The notes: generated from the sequence alone by a model not told the origin. A stretch of 61,293 bases of DNA from Crenobacter caeni (GCF_010435965.1 NZ_JAAGAA010000008.1:1-61293), one strand, 5' to 3'. Shown: positions 45,527 to 57,645, counted from the first letter of the stretch. A program made the numbers and translations.

Positions 45527-46410
45527 CGGGGCAGGTGTCCCGCCTGCCATGGGTCGGCGTGCGCCCACGCGCGCTTGGCGCGTGGTGGATGGTGCTCGCC
45601 GCCGCCGCCTTCGCGCTGATGGGCGTCTGCGTGAAGCTGGGCGCCAGCCGGCATGGCCCGTTCGAGATCCTGTTCTGGCGCACGCTCCTGGGGGCGCTGG
45701 TGCTCTCCGGCCTGATGGCGCTGCGCGGCCAGTCGCCGCGCACGCCGCATCTGGGTGCGCACGCCAAGCGCGCGCTGATCGGCTACGCGTCGATGGGAAT
45801 GCTGTTCTACGCGCTCGCCAGCCTTCCCCTGTCGACCGCCATCACCCTCAACTACACGTCTTCGCTGTTTTTCGTGCTGTTGTGCGTGGCGAAGCTGGGC
45901 GATAGGCCGTCGGCCGCGCTGCTGGGGGCGCTGGCGCTGGGTTTTTCCGGCGTGATCGTGTTGTTGCAGCCGAGTTTCTCGTCGGGGTTGTGGTGGCCGA
46001 CGCTGATCGGGCTGGGCTCGGGTGTATGTGCCGGTTTCGCGGTGTTCCAGGTGCGCGAGCTTGGCCAGTTGGGCGAGCCCGCCTGGCGCACCGTGTTCTG
46101 GTTCTTCTGGATCGCCAGCGGCGTCGGCGCGCTGCTGCTCGCGCTGGGGCCGGGTTTCTCGGCGCCGGACGAGGCGAGCCTCACCGCGCTCGCCGGGGTC
46201 GCGGTGTCCGGCCTCGCCGGCCAGCTTTGCATGACCCGCGCCTACCGCGAAGGGCGGCGCTTCGCGGTGGCGAGTCTGGCCTACCTGACCGTGGTGTTTT
46301 CGGCCTTGCTGGGCTTCGTGTTGTGGGGCGAGCCCCTAGGGGCTTCCAGCGTCGCCGCGATGGCCATGGTGATTGCCTCGGGCGTGCTTGCCGCGCGCCT
46401 GTCACGCTAG
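45523..46410 (+). CDS. EamA-type DMT family transporter (copy 1)
   Basis: 295 residues with ten membrane helices in two EamA repeats. LGAWWMVLAAAAFALMGVCVKLG is helix one, ITLNYTSSLFFVLL a conserved block of repeat one, and LAYLTVVFSALLGFVLWGEPLGASS the end of repeat two. It probably exports a metabolite such as an amino acid or nucleoside. ATG 45523 overlaps the previous stop. It is followed after 10 nt by a clear paralogue, so the pair arose by tandem duplication. Confidence 0.9.
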   Translation: MTGQVSRLPWVGVRPRALGAWWMVLAAAAFALMGVCVKLGASRHGPFEILFWRTLLGALVLSGLMALRGQSPRTPHLGAHAKRALIGYASMGMLFYALASLPLSTAITLNYTSSLFFVLLCVAKLGDRPSAALLGALALGFSGVIVLLQPSFSSGLWWPTLIGLGSGVCAGFAVFQVRELGQLGEPAWRTVFWFFWIASGVGALLLALGPGFSAPDEASLTALAGVAVSGLAGQLCMTRAYREGRRFAVASLAYLTVVFSALLGFVLWGEPLGASSVAAMAMVIASGVLAARLSR

Positions 46411-46420
46411 AAACCGACTG

Positions 46421-47275
46421 ATGAAGAATTTTTTTGCGAACGCCGGCGTGCGGCTGGGCGCCGGCTGGATGGTCGTCGCCGCGCTCCTGTTTGCCCTGAT
46501 GGGCGTGTTCGTCAAGCTCGGCTCGGCGACGCTCTCGTCGGTCGAGCTGGTGTTCTGGCGCTCGCTGTTCGGCGTGGTGCTGATCGGCGTGCCGGCGCTC
46601 GCGCGCCGCCAACGCTTCGCGACGCCTAACTGGCCGGTCCATCTGCGCCGAGGCGTGGTCGCGTACTGCTCGCTATTGGGCTACTTCTACGCGATCGTGC
46701 ATCTGCCGCTGTCGACCGCGGTCACCCTCAACTACACCTCGCCGATGTTCCTCGCGCTGCTCTCGGTGCTGCTGCTTCGCGAGCGGCTGCGTGCGCGCGC
46801 GCTTGCCGCGGGCTTTGCCGGCGTCGTGCTGCTGCTCAAACCGACGCTCGCCGCCGACGCCTGGCTCGCCGGCGTGCTCGGACTCTCGTCGGGGCTGCTC
46901 GCCGGCTGGTCCTACCTGCAGGTGCGCGAGCTAGGGCGGCGGGGCGAGCCCGAGTGGCGGGTGGTGTTCTTCTTCGCGCTGGTGTCGACCGTCGGCGGTG
47001 CGCTCCTGATTCCGCTTACCGGCGACTGGCAGGTGCCGGATGCTGACGCGTGGCTGGCGATCGCCGGCGTCGGGCTGACCGCGACGCTCGCGCAACTGGC
47101 GATGACCCGCGCGTACAAGGTCGGCAGCAAGCTGTTCGCGGCGAACCTCTCTTACCTGACCGTGGTGTTCTCGACGCTGCTGGGGGTAGGGCTGTGGGGC
47201 GAGCCGCTGCCGCCGTCGTCCATCGCTGCCATAGTATTGATTGTCGTCAGTGGCATCGTCGCCGGACGGCGGTAG
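46421..47275 (+). CDS. EamA-type DMT family transporter (copy 2)
   Basis: 284 residues. It is collinear with copy 1: GAGWMVVAALLFALMGVFVKLGSATLS, STAVTLNYTSPMFLALLSVLL, LSYLTVVFSTLLGVGLWGEPLPPSS. Shared blocks (VFVKLG/VCVKLG, YLTVVFS.LLG) show common origin, while many other positions differ, so the duplication is not recent. The two may form a heterodimer or handle different solutes. Confidence 0.9.
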   Translation: MKNFFANAGVRLGAGWMVVAALLFALMGVFVKLGSATLSSVELVFWRSLFGVVLIGVPALARRQRFATPNWPVHLRRGVVAYCSLLGYFYAIVHLPLSTAVTLNYTSPMFLALLSVLLLRERLRARALAAGFAGVVLLLKPTLAADAWLAGVLGLSSGLLAGWSYLQVRELGRRGEPEWRVVFFFALVSTVGGALLIPLTGDWQVPDADAWLAIAGVGLTATLAQLAMTRAYKVGSKLFAANLSYLTVVFSTLLGVGLWGEPLPPSSIAAIVLIVVSGIVAGRR

Positions 47276-47312
47276 AATGAGCACAGCATAACCACTGCAG
47301 GAAAGGCATACC

Positions 47313-47663
47313 ATGATCTCGATCCGCGAACAGGACTACGGCCTCGACGTCGCGCTCTTCAACGAGTTTACCCTCGCCGACTTCAAGCTGTTCGAGGAAG
47401 CGCTGATGAAGCGGCTGGCCGAGCACGGCAAGCCGGACGTGCTGCTCGACCTCTCCGAGATGCGCGACTTCACCATCGACATGGCGATCGAGGAGGTGAA
47501 GTTCGTGCGCGCGCACGAGGAGGACTTCGGCCGCATCGCCATCATCGTCGACGACGTGTGGATCAAGCTCGCCGCGCACCTGGCCGGCATGCTGTCCGAC
47601 GCCAAGGCGCAGTACTTCGAGACCGCCGAAGAGGCGCAGGTCTGGCTCGCGCGCGCCGGCTGA
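47313..47663 (+). CDS. SpoIIAA-like / STAS-fold protein
   Basis: 116 residues. DVLLDLSEMRDFTIDMAIEEVKFVRAHEEDFGRIAIIVDD matches the SpoIIAA-like (DUF3478/STAS-SEC14) pattern, with a following WIKLAAHLAGMLSDAKAQYFETAEEAQVWL segment typical of the family end. Small cytoplasmic protein, perhaps binding lipid or acting as a regulator. It is probably co-transcribed with tex, 63 nt downstream. Confidence 0.8.
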   Translation: MISIREQDYGLDVALFNEFTLADFKLFEEALMKRLAEHGKPDVLLDLSEMRDFTIDMAIEEVKFVRAHEEDFGRIAIIVDDVWIKLAAHLAGMLSDAKAQYFETAEEAQVWLARAG

Positions 47664-47726
47664 CGCTTGCAATCGCCGCAACCGGCGGTAGAGTAGCGGC
47701 TTTTCCCGGTTGATACGGAAAGCCGC

Positions 47727-50042
<2,316 letters not shown>

Positions 50043-50063
50043 TGTAAAATGCGCCCGCTCTCC

Positions 50064-50092
50064 AACCCCGCCGCCCGGCGGGGTTTGTTTTT
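50064..50092 (+). terminator. Rho-independent terminator of tex
   Basis: A 9-bp stem AACCCCGCC/GGCGGGGTT with a short loop, running into TTTGTTTTTT. Transcription of the beta-lactamase gene must restart after or across it. Confidence 0.85.
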
Positions 50093-50118
50093 TAAAGATC
50101 GAGATGAGGACCGGCTGG

Positions 50119-50922
50119 ATGTTCAAGAAACTGTTTGCGCTGGGCGCCGCCCTGCTGCTTTGCCTGCCACTGGGCGTGCAGGCCGGGAGCCGCCAGCAGG
50201 CGTTGGACGTTGCGCTCTCCCGCTACGGCGATGCCGTCACCTTCGTGCTGGTCGACGCCGACACCGGTGAAACGCTCGCGTACAACCCAAAACGCGCCGC
50301 GACGCCCTACCTGCCGGCGTCGACCTTCAAGTTCGTCAACAGCCTTATCGCGCTCGACACCGCCGTCGTGCCGTCGGCGGTCTCGGTGTTCTGGCGTTAC
50401 GACGGCCGGCCGGTGTTTCTGGACGCGTGGAAGCAGGACATGAACCTTGGCCAGGCCTTCGCCGCGTCCAACGTGCCGGCCTACCAGCAAATCGCGCGCG
50501 CGATCGGCCCTGCGCGCATGCAGGCGGCGCTGGATAAGCTCGGTTACGGCAACCGCAACATCGGCCCGGCCGTCGACAGCTTCTGGCTGGAGGGCGGCGC
50601 GCTCAGGATCAGCGCGAACGAGCAGGCGGCCTTCCTCGCCAGGCTCGCGCGCGGCCGCCTGCCGCTGCCTGCCACGGTGCAGGCGTCGGTGCGCGGGATC
50701 GCGCTCAAGGAAAGTGGTGACGGGTGGCGGCTCTATGGCAAGACCGGCTGGAGCGGGCGCCAGCTGCCGTCGGTCGGCTGGTACGCGGGCTGGGTCGAGC
50801 AGGGCGGCAAGGCGTACGCGTTCGCGCTGAACATGGAAGTCGCGGGCGGCCGCATGGACGAGTTGCCCAAGCGCGAGGCGATCGCGCGCGAGGCGCTGGC
50901 CGCGCTGGGGCTGGCCAACTGA
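50119..50922 (+). CDS. Class D (OXA-like) beta-lactamase
   Basis: 267 residues from ATG 50119, spaced 8 nt from AGGA; ATG 50104 is an alternative. Signal peptide MFKKLFALGAALLLCLPLGVQA. All class D motifs are present: nucleophile in PASTFKFVNSLIALD (Ser68, carboxylatable Lys71), SNV (117-119), YGN (143-145), Trp156 in FWLEGGALRIS, and KTG (208-210). It should hydrolyse beta-lactams in the periplasm. It sits among core genes with no mobile element nearby, so it looks intrinsic. Spectrum cannot be predicted. Confidence 0.9.
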   Translation: MFKKLFALGAALLLCLPLGVQAGSRQQALDVALSRYGDAVTFVLVDADTGETLAYNPKRAATPYLPASTFKFVNSLIALDTAVVPSAVSVFWRYDGRPVFLDAWKQDMNLGQAFAASNVPAYQQIARAIGPARMQAALDKLGYGNRNIGPAVDSFWLEGGALRISANEQAAFLARLARGRLPLPATVQASVRGIALKESGDGWRLYGKTGWSGRQLPSVGWYAGWVEQGGKAYAFALNMEVAGGRMDELPKREAIAREALAALGLAN

Positions 50923-51000
50923 CGCGGGCGCGGGGCGCACCTCATTGGCATGGGGGCGCTTAGGGTTTATCTTCTGGCGGTTAGCCGAACAGAGACCGTC

Positions 51001-51972
51001 ATGACCCTTCCCCTGCAGTTTGCTGCCCATTCCTACGCGTCCCCGCAAGCTGGGACGCGCCTGATCGTCCTCGGCGCCGTGCACGGCAACGAGGTATGCG
51101 GCACCGCGGCGATCCGCCGCATGGTGCGCGAGTTCGACGCCGGCGAGCGTGCGCTCAAGGCGGGCGCCGTCACCTTCGTGCCGGTGACCAACCCGCTGGC
51201 CTACAACAAGGGCGAGCGCTCGGGCGACCGCAACCTCAACCGCAACCTCGCGCCGACCGACACCCCGCGCGAATTCGAGGACCATATCGCCAACTGGCTG
51301 TGCCCGCTCTTGGCCCGCCACGACGTGCTGCTCGATTTGCATTCCTTCCAGTCGCGCGGCGAGGCCTTCGTGTTTGTCGGCCCGCATGACAACACGGACG
51401 CGCTCGAACCCTTCGCGCACGCCGCGAAGGAGGAGGCGCTGGCGCGCCGTCTGGGCGTGAACCGCGCGGTCGACGGCTGGCTGTCGACCTACGCGCTGGG
51501 GGTGAAGCGCCGTATCGAGCGCTACGGCGAGGCGGCGACCCGCCAGGCCGAACTGAACAGCGACCCGCGCTACGGCATGGGCACCACCGAGTGGATGCGC
51601 CGCAGCGGCGGCTGGGCGCTGACGCTCGAATGCGGCCGCCACGACGACCCGGCCGCGCCGGAAGTTGCCTACCGCGCGATCGAGCGCACGCTCGCCCATC
51701 TGGGCCTGATCGACGCCGCCGACCCGGCACCCGAGCAGGGCATCGAGTCGCTGTCGCTCTACGAGGTGGTCGACCGCCTGCACGCGGACGACGCGTTCGA
51801 CCGTGAGTGGACCAGCTTCGACGCGGTGACCAAGGGCGAGCGCATCGGCACCCGCGCCGACGGCACGCCGGTGCTGGCGGTGGACGACGGGCGCATCGTG
51901 TTCCCCAACACCAAGGCGCAGGCCGGGCAGGAGTGGTTCTACCTTGCCCGCGACAGCGGCCGGCTCGGCTAA
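51001..51972 (+). CDS. Succinylglutamate desuccinylase/aspartoacylase family zinc hydrolase
   Basis: 323 residues from ATG 51001. M14-like zinc site: [13 protein letters not shown] (His and Glu), [11 protein letters not shown] (His), and catalytic Glu in [19 protein letters not shown] and [20 protein letters not shown] contribute substrate Arg and Asn. The C-terminal beta domain ends with [23 protein letters not shown]. No other arginine succinyltransferase genes are nearby, so a general N-acyl amino acid hydrolase is as likely as AstE. Confidence 0.85.
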   Translation: MTLPLQFAAHSYASPQAGTRLIVLGAVHGNEVCGTAAIRRMVREFDAGERALKAGAVTFVPVTNPLAYNKGERSGDRNLNRNLAPTDTPREFEDHIANWLCPLLARHDVLLDLHSFQSRGEAFVFVGPHDNTDALEPFAHAAKEEALARRLGVNRAVDGWLSTYALGVKRRIERYGEAATRQAELNSDPRYGMGTTEWMRRSGGWALTLECGRHDDPAAPEVAYRAIERTLAHLGLIDAADPAPEQGIESLSLYEVVDRLHADDAFDREWTSFDAVTKGERIGTRADGTPVLAVDDGRIVFPNTKAQAGQEWFYLARDSGRLG

Positions 51973-52066
51973 ACGCGTACGGCCGGCCGCCTGGCGGTGG
52001 TGGCCGGGCACCGGTTCGGCCATGCGTGCTGGCGCGGAAGACAAATAAGGCTATTGTCATATATAG

Positions 52067-52089
52067 TGCAAGGTTATTCAGACCTTGCA
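52067..52089 (+). promoter_or_regulatory. Inverted repeat at the predicted start of the PilZ-chemoreceptor transcript
   Basis: TGCAAGGT (52067-52074), 7 nt, ACCTTGCA (52082-52089): a perfect 8-bp repeat just after an AT-rich TATATAG (52060-52066). It is 21 nt from the receptor ATG. It may be an operator or a 5' UTR hairpin that shields the ribosome site. Confidence 0.5.
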
Positions 52090-52109
52090 TATCGATATTG
52101 AGCCCGACC

Positions 52110-54089
52110 ATGTTTTCCCTGCGCAAGTTGCTGTTGCGGCAATCCCTTGTTTTTGCCCTGCTTCTGTCCATCGGCTGTTTTGCGCTCTGGCTGGAGGGGC
52201 GCGACTTGCTGGCGGCCAGCCAGTCGGCCCGGCAATCCGAGGCAGCCGTGCGCCAGTTCAAGGACCTGCGCTTTCATGTGGTGCAGGTGCAGCAGTTCCT
52301 GACCGACGCCTCGGCGGTCGGCGAGGCCGACTTTTCCGACGCCAGGCAGCACTACACGGCGGCACAGGCGCTGCTGGCCGACTTGCAGCGTCAGCAGCCA
52401 GGGCAGGCCGCCGCGCTGGACGCGGTGGCGGCCCGCCTGCCGTCCTACTACCAGACTGGTGAAAAGATGGCGCTCGCCTATATCCGCGAGGGGCGGGACG
52501 CCGGCAACGCGCTGATGAAGGGCGCTGGCGGTTTCGACCAGGAGGCGCTGGCCTTGACCTCGGCGCTGGACCAGTTGTCCGCGGCGCTCGAAGCCCGGGC
52601 GGCGCATGCGGACGGCGAGCTGTCCGGCTCCCTGCATTCGATGGTCCATTTCGGGCTGGCCGTCGCCGTGGCCGCCTTGCTGCTGCTGCTGGGCAGCAAC
52701 CTGTTGCTGGGGCGGCGGTTATTCGCCCTGCTCGGCGGCGAGCCAGCCCATGCCTTGCGCATGGCGAGCGAAGTGGCTGCCGGCAAGCTGCACGAACCCA
52801 AGGCCAGCTATCCGCCAGACAGCCTGCTTGGCCAGCTTGAACGCATGGTCGTGCAGCTGGCCGACCATATGCGGCGCATCCATCAGGTCAGTCAGCAGAT
52901 TTCGGTGTCGTCCTACCAGATTTCCGATATCAGCAACGATATCGTGACGGTCAACACCCAGCAGTCGACGCAGGCGGGCGAGGTGAACCAGATTTCCGAC
53001 GCGCTGCTCGGCACCGCCGACCAGGTCAAGCAGTTGTCCAACGAGACGCTTGCGCAGGTGCGTGACGCGCTCGAACGTGTCGAGAACGGCCGCGCGGCCG
53101 TGGCGCGCAGCCAGCAGGAGCTCGCCAATATCGCCGCGCAGGCGCGCGAGGCCGAGAACCGTTTCGGCGAGCTGAGCAAGGCCGGCGACAATATCGGCCT
53201 GATCGTCGACACCATCCGCCGCATCACCGAGCAGACCAACATCCTGTCGCTGAACGCTGCGATCGAGGCGGCCCGCGCCGGCGAGGCCGGGCGCGGCTTT
53301 GCCGTGGTGGCGGACGAGGTGCGCGGGCTCGCCCAGCGCACCTCGCTGGCCGCCAACGACATCATGCGCATCGTCGAGCATTTTGGTGGCTCGCTCTGCG
53401 CGTGCCGCGAGGCGATGGAAGCGATCGAGCACAGCCTCGCGGCCGGGCTTGAACAATCGAGGCAGAGCTCCCGTTGCATGGACGTGATCGCGGACAGCAC
53501 CCAGGCCACCCGTGCGTGCGCCGAGGGCATCCACCGGGTGGTCGACGAGCAGAACCGCCACCTGGGCAGCCAGACCCGCCAGCTCTCCGGGCTGTACACG
53601 ACGCTCGAACAGAGCACTTCGCGCATCAACATCACCGACGTGATCAGCCAGGACCTCTACCAGGTGGCCGGGCAGATGAGCGCCTTGCTCGCGGACTTCC
53701 AGTTCGACAAGGGCGGGGGGCAGGCGGGCGAGTCGGACGAGCAGCGCGCCGAGCCGCGCGCGGACAACAAGCTGGTCGTCGTGCTCGAGCAAGGTGGCGT
53801 GCGCGAGGAGGGCATTTCACAGAACTTGTCGCTCGGGGGCATGCTGGTCAGGCTGCCGCAGGCGCTACCGGACGCCGCCGCGCCGGTGCAGCTCGAATTG
53901 CGTCCGCCGCAGGCCTCGCTCGACGCGTATCGCAGCCAGCAGCCTATCCGTCTGTCCGGCCGCATCGTCCGCCAGACGGCCGAGGGCGCATTGACGGCGG
54001 TTGCCATCCAGTTCAGCGCCGACCCGGCCGCGCGCGAGCAACTGAAGGCCTGCCTGAACCAGCTCGGGCGGCCGGTCCACTACGCGTAG
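52110..54089 (+). CDS. Chemoreceptor with C-terminal PilZ (c-di-GMP-binding) domain
   Basis: 659 residues. Helix TM1 (about 10-28), an extracytoplasmic helical domain (about 30-180), TM2 (about 185-205) and a signalling domain without a typical HAMP. The MCP tip reads [52 protein letters not shown]. The last 110 residues form a PilZ domain: RAEPR matches the RxxxR half-site and NLSLGGM the (D/N)xSxxG half. Ligand-free swimming control by cyclic di-GMP is therefore likely, as for PilZ-containing receptors of Azospirillum. Other c-di-GMP enzymes in the window are DosC and the GGDEF protein. Confidence 0.9.
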   Translation: MFSLRKLLLRQSLVFALLLSIGCFALWLEGRDLLAASQSARQSEAAVRQFKDLRFHVVQVQQFLTDASAVGEADFSDARQHYTAAQALLADLQRQQPGQAAALDAVAARLPSYYQTGEKMALAYIREGRDAGNALMKGAGGFDQEALALTSALDQLSAALEARAAHADGELSGSLHSMVHFGLAVAVAALLLLLGSNLLLGRRLFALLGGEPAHALRMASEVAAGKLHEPKASYPPDSLLGQLERMVVQLADHMRRIHQVSQQISVSSYQISDISNDIVTVNTQQSTQAGEVNQISDALLGTADQVKQLSNETLAQVRDALERVENGRAAVARSQQELANIAAQAREAENRFGELSKAGDNIGLIVDTIRRITEQTNILSLNAAIEAARAGEAGRGFAVVADEVRGLAQRTSLAANDIMRIVEHFGGSLCACREAMEAIEHSLAAGLEQSRQSSRCMDVIADSTQATRACAEGIHRVVDEQNRHLGSQTRQLSGLYTTLEQSTSRINITDVISQDLYQVAGQMSALLADFQFDKGGGQAGESDEQRAEPRADNKLVVVLEQGGVREEGISQNLSLGGMLVRLPQALPDAAAPVQLELRPPQASLDAYRSQQPIRLSGRIVRQTAEGALTAVAIQFSADPAAREQLKACLNQLGRPVHYA

Positions 54090-54104
54090 CCGCGCGCGCG
54101 TGGC

Positions 54105-54755
54105 CTACGCCGTGCACAGCGTGCGCAGGTAGGCGCCGGCGGTCTTCAGGTCGTCGGCGATCGCGCCAGCCACGCCGTTTGCGTCGTCGCTTTCCAGCGC
54201 CCGCAGTAGGGCGGTGTGCGCGTCGTTCATGCTCGCCCATACCGCCGGGTCCTGCTGCAGGCGGTTGGAGATCGGGCCGACGTACAGCCACACCGTCTCG
54301 ATCAGCGTCATCAGCATGGGCGAATTTGCCGCCCGGTACAGCGCGAGGTGGAACGCCTCGTTCGCGTCCAGATAGCCCTTCACGTCGTTTGCTGCGATCG
54401 CCGCGTCCATCTTGCCCACCAGCGCCTGCAGCGCGGCGCGCTGTGCAGGGTTCAGCCTCTGCGCGCCCAGGCGCGCCGCCTCGCCCTCGAGCAGGATGCG
54501 GGTGGCGAGGATGTCGTCGAAGGCGCCGACATCCAGTTGCGGCACGGTCACCCCGCAGTTGGGGACGTTGATCAGCGCCTTCTCGGCGACCAGCCGCTGC
54601 AGCGCGGTGCGTACCGGCATGGTGCCGACGCCAAGCTCCGCGGCGAGGGGCTGGATCTTCAGCCGCTCGCCCGGCAGCCAGCGCCCGAGCATCAGCGCTT
54701 CGCGCAGCCGCTGGTAGGTCTGGTCCTGCAGGGTCGAGGCGTCGTCGGTCTTCAT
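54105..54755 (-). CDS. GntR/FadR-family repressor of the adjacent operon
   Basis: 216 residues from ATG 54755. Winged helix (TYQRLREALMLGRWLPGERLKIQPLAAELGVGTMPVRTALQRLVAEKAL) followed by an FCD ligand domain (DANEAFHLALYRAANSPMLMTLIETVWLY), in which His residues may bind metal and an acid ligand. It is divergent from a four-gene catabolic operon. Twin palindromes in the shared promoter region are its probable operators. Confidence 0.88.
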   Translation of the reverse strand: MKTDDASTLQDQTYQRLREALMLGRWLPGERLKIQPLAAELGVGTMPVRTALQRLVAEKALINVPNCGVTVPQLDVGAFDDILATRILLEGEAARLGAQRLNPAQRAALQALVGKMDAAIAANDVKGYLDANEAFHLALYRAANSPMLMTLIETVWLYVGPISNRLQQDPAVWASMNDAHTALLRALESDDANGVAGAIADDLKTAGAYLRTLCTA

Positions 54756-54814
54756 GGTGCATCGCGAGAGTTTGGGGTCGGCCGAGCATAGCAGGGCGGC
54801 GTTTCGCTGCCAAT

Positions 54815-54826
54815 ATTTGATCAAAT
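54815..54826. promoter_or_regulatory. GntR operator, copy 1
   Basis: ATTTGATCAAAT, a perfect palindrome, centred 60 nt upstream of the repressor ATG. It directly precedes the -35 box of the plus-strand promoter. Confidence 0.75.
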
Positions 54827-54827
54827 G

Positions 54828-54857
54828 TTGACATGCAGATTTGATCAAATCTATGCT
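54828..54857 (+). promoter_or_regulatory. Promoter of the glutamine synthetase-like operon
   Basis: TTGACA (54828-54833), 18 nt, TATGCT (54852-54857). Operator copy 2 lies in the spacer, so bound repressor would exclude polymerase. The leader to ATG 54920 is about 55 nt. Confidence 0.68.
54839..54850. promoter_or_regulatory. GntR operator, copy 2
   Basis: A second exact ATTTGATCAAAT, with its centre 24 bp from that of copy 1, about two helical turns plus, so dimers may bind on nearly the same face and cooperate. Confidence 0.75.
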
Positions 54858-54919
54858 GCGTTCACATGAGGGTAGCCGGCGCACGCAGGCCGCCGCCCGC
54901 CACGGCAAGGAAGAGACCC

Positions 54920-56257
54920 ATGAACGAAGCGATGCAGGCCTTTATCCGCGAACACGCGATCCACGAGATCGAGTGCGTGATTCCCGACATGACGGGGATG
55001 GCACGCGGCAAGATCGTCCCGAAAAACCTGTTCCTCGCCGAGGACAGCATGAAGATGTCGCGCGCGGTGCTGACCATCACCGTCAACGGCGAGTTCGCCG
55101 ACTACGCGCGCTTCGCCGGCGCCCACGACCCGGACATGGTATGCGTGCCCGACGCCTCGACCATCCGCCTGGTGCCGTGGGCAATGGAGCAGGTGGCGGT
55201 GGTGATCCACGACTGCGAGGACTTCGACGGCAAGCCGATCGCCATGTCGCCGCGCGCGGTGCTGCGCAAGGTGCTGGGGCTTTACGAGGCGCGCGGCTGG
55301 CGGCCGGTGGTGGCGCCGGAGATGGAGTTCTACCTGATCGCGCAGAACAACAACGCGCACGAGCCCTTGCGCCCGCCGACCGGGCGCGCCGGGCGCAGCG
55401 AGATCGGCCGGCAGAGCTTCTCGATCGACGCGGTCAACGACTTCGACCCCTTCTTCCAGGAACTCTCGACCTTCTGCAGCGCGGCCGAACTGAAGGTCGA
55501 GACGCTGATCCACGAGGTTGGCGCCTGCCAGATGGAGATCAACTTCAGCCACGGCGACGCGCTGGCGCTGGCCGACCAGGTGTTCCTCTTCAAGCGCGCG
55601 GTGCGCGAGACCGCGTACCGCCACGGCATCTTCGCGACCTTCATGGCCAAGCCGATGGAGGGCGAGCCGGGCAGCGCCATGCATATCCACCAGAGCGTGG
55701 TCGACACCGCCACCGGCCGCAACGTGTTCAGCCGCGACGACGGCAGCGCGAGCGAACTCTTCTTCCACCACATCGGCGGCATGCAGCGCTACCTGCCGGC
55801 GGTGATGCCGATGCTGGCCCCCTACGTCAACTCCTACCGCCGGCTGACCCGCCACGCCGCCGCGCCGATCAACGTGCGCTGGGGGTACGACAACCGCACC
55901 TGCGGCATCCGCGTGCCGCCGTCCGGGTCGGAGGCGCGCCGCGTGGAAAACCGCGTGCCGGGCGTCGACGTCAACCCTTATCTTGCGATGGCGGCGACGC
56001 TCGCCTGCGGCTATCTGGGCATGGTGCAGGGCCTGGGGCCCTCAGCGCCGATGGAGGGTAGCGCGTACGACCTCGACTTCGAGCTGCCGCGCAGCCTGGA
56101 AGACGCGGTCGAGCTGATGCAGGCGTCCAGCGAACTCTCCGAGATCCTCGGCCGCGAATTTGTCGACGCCTTCTGCGCGGTCAAGGAGAAGGAGTTCGAG
56201 ACCTTCAACCGCGGCATCACCGCGTGGGAACGCGAACACCTGCAACTGCACGTCTAA
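54920..56257 (+). CDS. Glutamine synthetase-like gamma-glutamyl-amine ligase (PuuA type)
   Basis: 445 residues; ATG 54920 follows AAGGAAGAGACC. It carries the GS catalytic set: PEMEFYL, GACQMEINFSHGDAL, GSAMHIHQSV, the Arg in NVRWGYDNRTCGIRVPPSG, and VNPYLAMAATLACG. The protein is of the type III/PuuA-like branch that joins glutamate to amines instead of ammonia. PuuA itself acts on putrescine. Here the usual partners PuuB, PuuC and PuuD are absent; a class III aminotransferase and two SDRs follow. The substrate amine is unknown. Confidence 0.85.
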   Translation: MNEAMQAFIREHAIHEIECVIPDMTGMARGKIVPKNLFLAEDSMKMSRAVLTITVNGEFADYARFAGAHDPDMVCVPDASTIRLVPWAMEQVAVVIHDCEDFDGKPIAMSPRAVLRKVLGLYEARGWRPVVAPEMEFYLIAQNNNAHEPLRPPTGRAGRSEIGRQSFSIDAVNDFDPFFQELSTFCSAAELKVETLIHEVGACQMEINFSHGDALALADQVFLFKRAVRETAYRHGIFATFMAKPMEGEPGSAMHIHQSVVDTATGRNVFSRDDGSASELFFHHIGGMQRYLPAVMPMLAPYVNSYRRLTRHAAAPINVRWGYDNRTCGIRVPPSGSEARRVENRVPGVDVNPYLAMAATLACGYLGMVQGLGPSAPMEGSAYDLDFELPRSLEDAVELMQASSELSEILGREFVDAFCAVKEKEFETFNRGITAWEREHLQLHV

Positions 56258-56268
56258 GGGGAAACGGT

Positions 56269-57645
56269 ATGGAACAAAACACAAAGACCCTGCGCCACGG
56301 CGTGAACTGGGACAAGGCGCTGCAACTGCGCGAGCGCGAGCGCTCGGCCTTCGCCGCCGCGCGGCCGCGCTCGCGCTCGCTGTCGGCGGATGCCGCCGAA
56401 CACCTGATGTTCGGCGTGCCGCTGCACTGGATGGACGACTGGTCGACGCCGTTCACGCTGTACGTGGCAGCGGCACAGGGCGCCAGCATCCGCGACGTCG
56501 ACGGTTTTAGCTACACCGACTTCTGCCTGGGCGACACCGGCGCCATGTTCGGCCACGCACCGGCGCCGGTTGCCCGCGCCATCGCGGCGCAGTGCCAGCG
56601 CGGCTTCACCACCATGCTGCCGTCGCCCGACGCGCCGTGGGTGGCGGCCGAGCTCTCCCGCCGCTTCGGCATGGACAAGTGGCAGTTCGCGCTGAGCGCG
56701 AGCGACGCCAACCGCTTCGCGATCCGCTGGGCGCGCGCGATCACCGGCCGCGACAAGATCCTGGTGTTCAACGGCTGCTACCACGGCACCGTCGACGACG
56801 TGTTCGTCGACCTGGAAGGCGGCCGCCCGGTGCAGCGCGCGAGCCTGCTGGGCCAGGTCTACCCGCTCACGGAACACACCCGCGTCGTCGAATTCAATGA
56901 CCTCTCCGCCTTGCAAGCCGCGCTGGCCGAGGGCGACGTCGCTTGCGTGCTGGCCGAACCTGCGATGACCAATATCGGCATGGTGTTGCCGGAAGACGGC
57001 TACTGGCCGGCGGCCGAGGCGCTGATCCGCGAGGCGGGCGCGCTGCTCTTGATCGACGAGACGCACACCATCAGCTCCGGCCCCGGCGGCTACGCGCGCG
57101 AAAACGGCATGGCGCCCGACATCGTGGTGCTGGGCAAGCCGGTGGCAGGCGGCATGCCGTGCGCGGTGTACGGCTTTTCCGCCGACACCGCGCGCCGCGC
57201 CGAACACGCCAAGCGCGAAGCGCCGGCCGGCCACTCCGGCATCGGCACCACGCTCAGCGCCAACATGCTGGCGATGGCGGCGATGCGCGCGAACCTCGCC
57301 GAGGTGATGACCGACGACGCCTACCGCACCATGTTTGGCCTGGCCGGGCAACTGGCGGCCGGCCTGCGCGAGAGCATCGCGCGGCACGGCCTGCCGTGGT
57401 GCGTGACGCAGGTGGGCGCGCGTACCGAATTCCAGTTCTGCCCGGTGCCGCCGAAAAACGGCACGGAAGCGGACGCGATTCTGGATGGCGAGCTCGAACA
57501 GATCGTGCACCTCTACCTGCTCAACCGCGGCCTGTTGATCACGCCCTTCCACAACATGATGCTGGTGTGCCCGGACACCCGCCCAGCCGACATCGCCCGC
57601 TTCATCGCAGTGTTCGACGCACTGCTCGCCGAGCTGAAAGGCTGA
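56269..57645 (+). CDS. Class III pyridoxal-phosphate aminotransferase
   Basis: 458 residues; ATG 56269 follows AAGGGGAAACGG. PLP site: DETHTISSGPGGY with the cofactor Asp, and the Schiff-base Lys in VVLGKPVAGGMPCAVYGF. The N-terminal VDGFSYTDFCLGDTGAMFGHAPAPV is typical of the glutamate-1-semialdehyde aminomutase-like branch. SALSASDAN stands where other members have S(G/A)SEA. It probably removes or moves an amino group in the pathway begun by the upstream ligase. It is 11 nt from the ligase stop. Confidence 0.87.
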   Translation: MEQNTKTLRHGVNWDKALQLRERERSAFAAARPRSRSLSADAAEHLMFGVPLHWMDDWSTPFTLYVAAAQGASIRDVDGFSYTDFCLGDTGAMFGHAPAPVARAIAAQCQRGFTTMLPSPDAPWVAAELSRRFGMDKWQFALSASDANRFAIRWARAITGRDKILVFNGCYHGTVDDVFVDLEGGRPVQRASLLGQVYPLTEHTRVVEFNDLSALQAALAEGDVACVLAEPAMTNIGMVLPEDGYWPAAEALIREAGALLLIDETHTISSGPGGYARENGMAPDIVVLGKPVAGGMPCAVYGFSADTARRAEHAKREAPAGHSGIGTTLSANMLAMAAMRANLAEVMTDDAYRTMFGLAGQLAAGLRESIARHGLPWCVTQVGARTEFQFCPVPPKNGTEADAILDGELEQIVHLYLLNRGLLITPFHNMMLVCPDTRPADIARFIAVFDALLAELKG

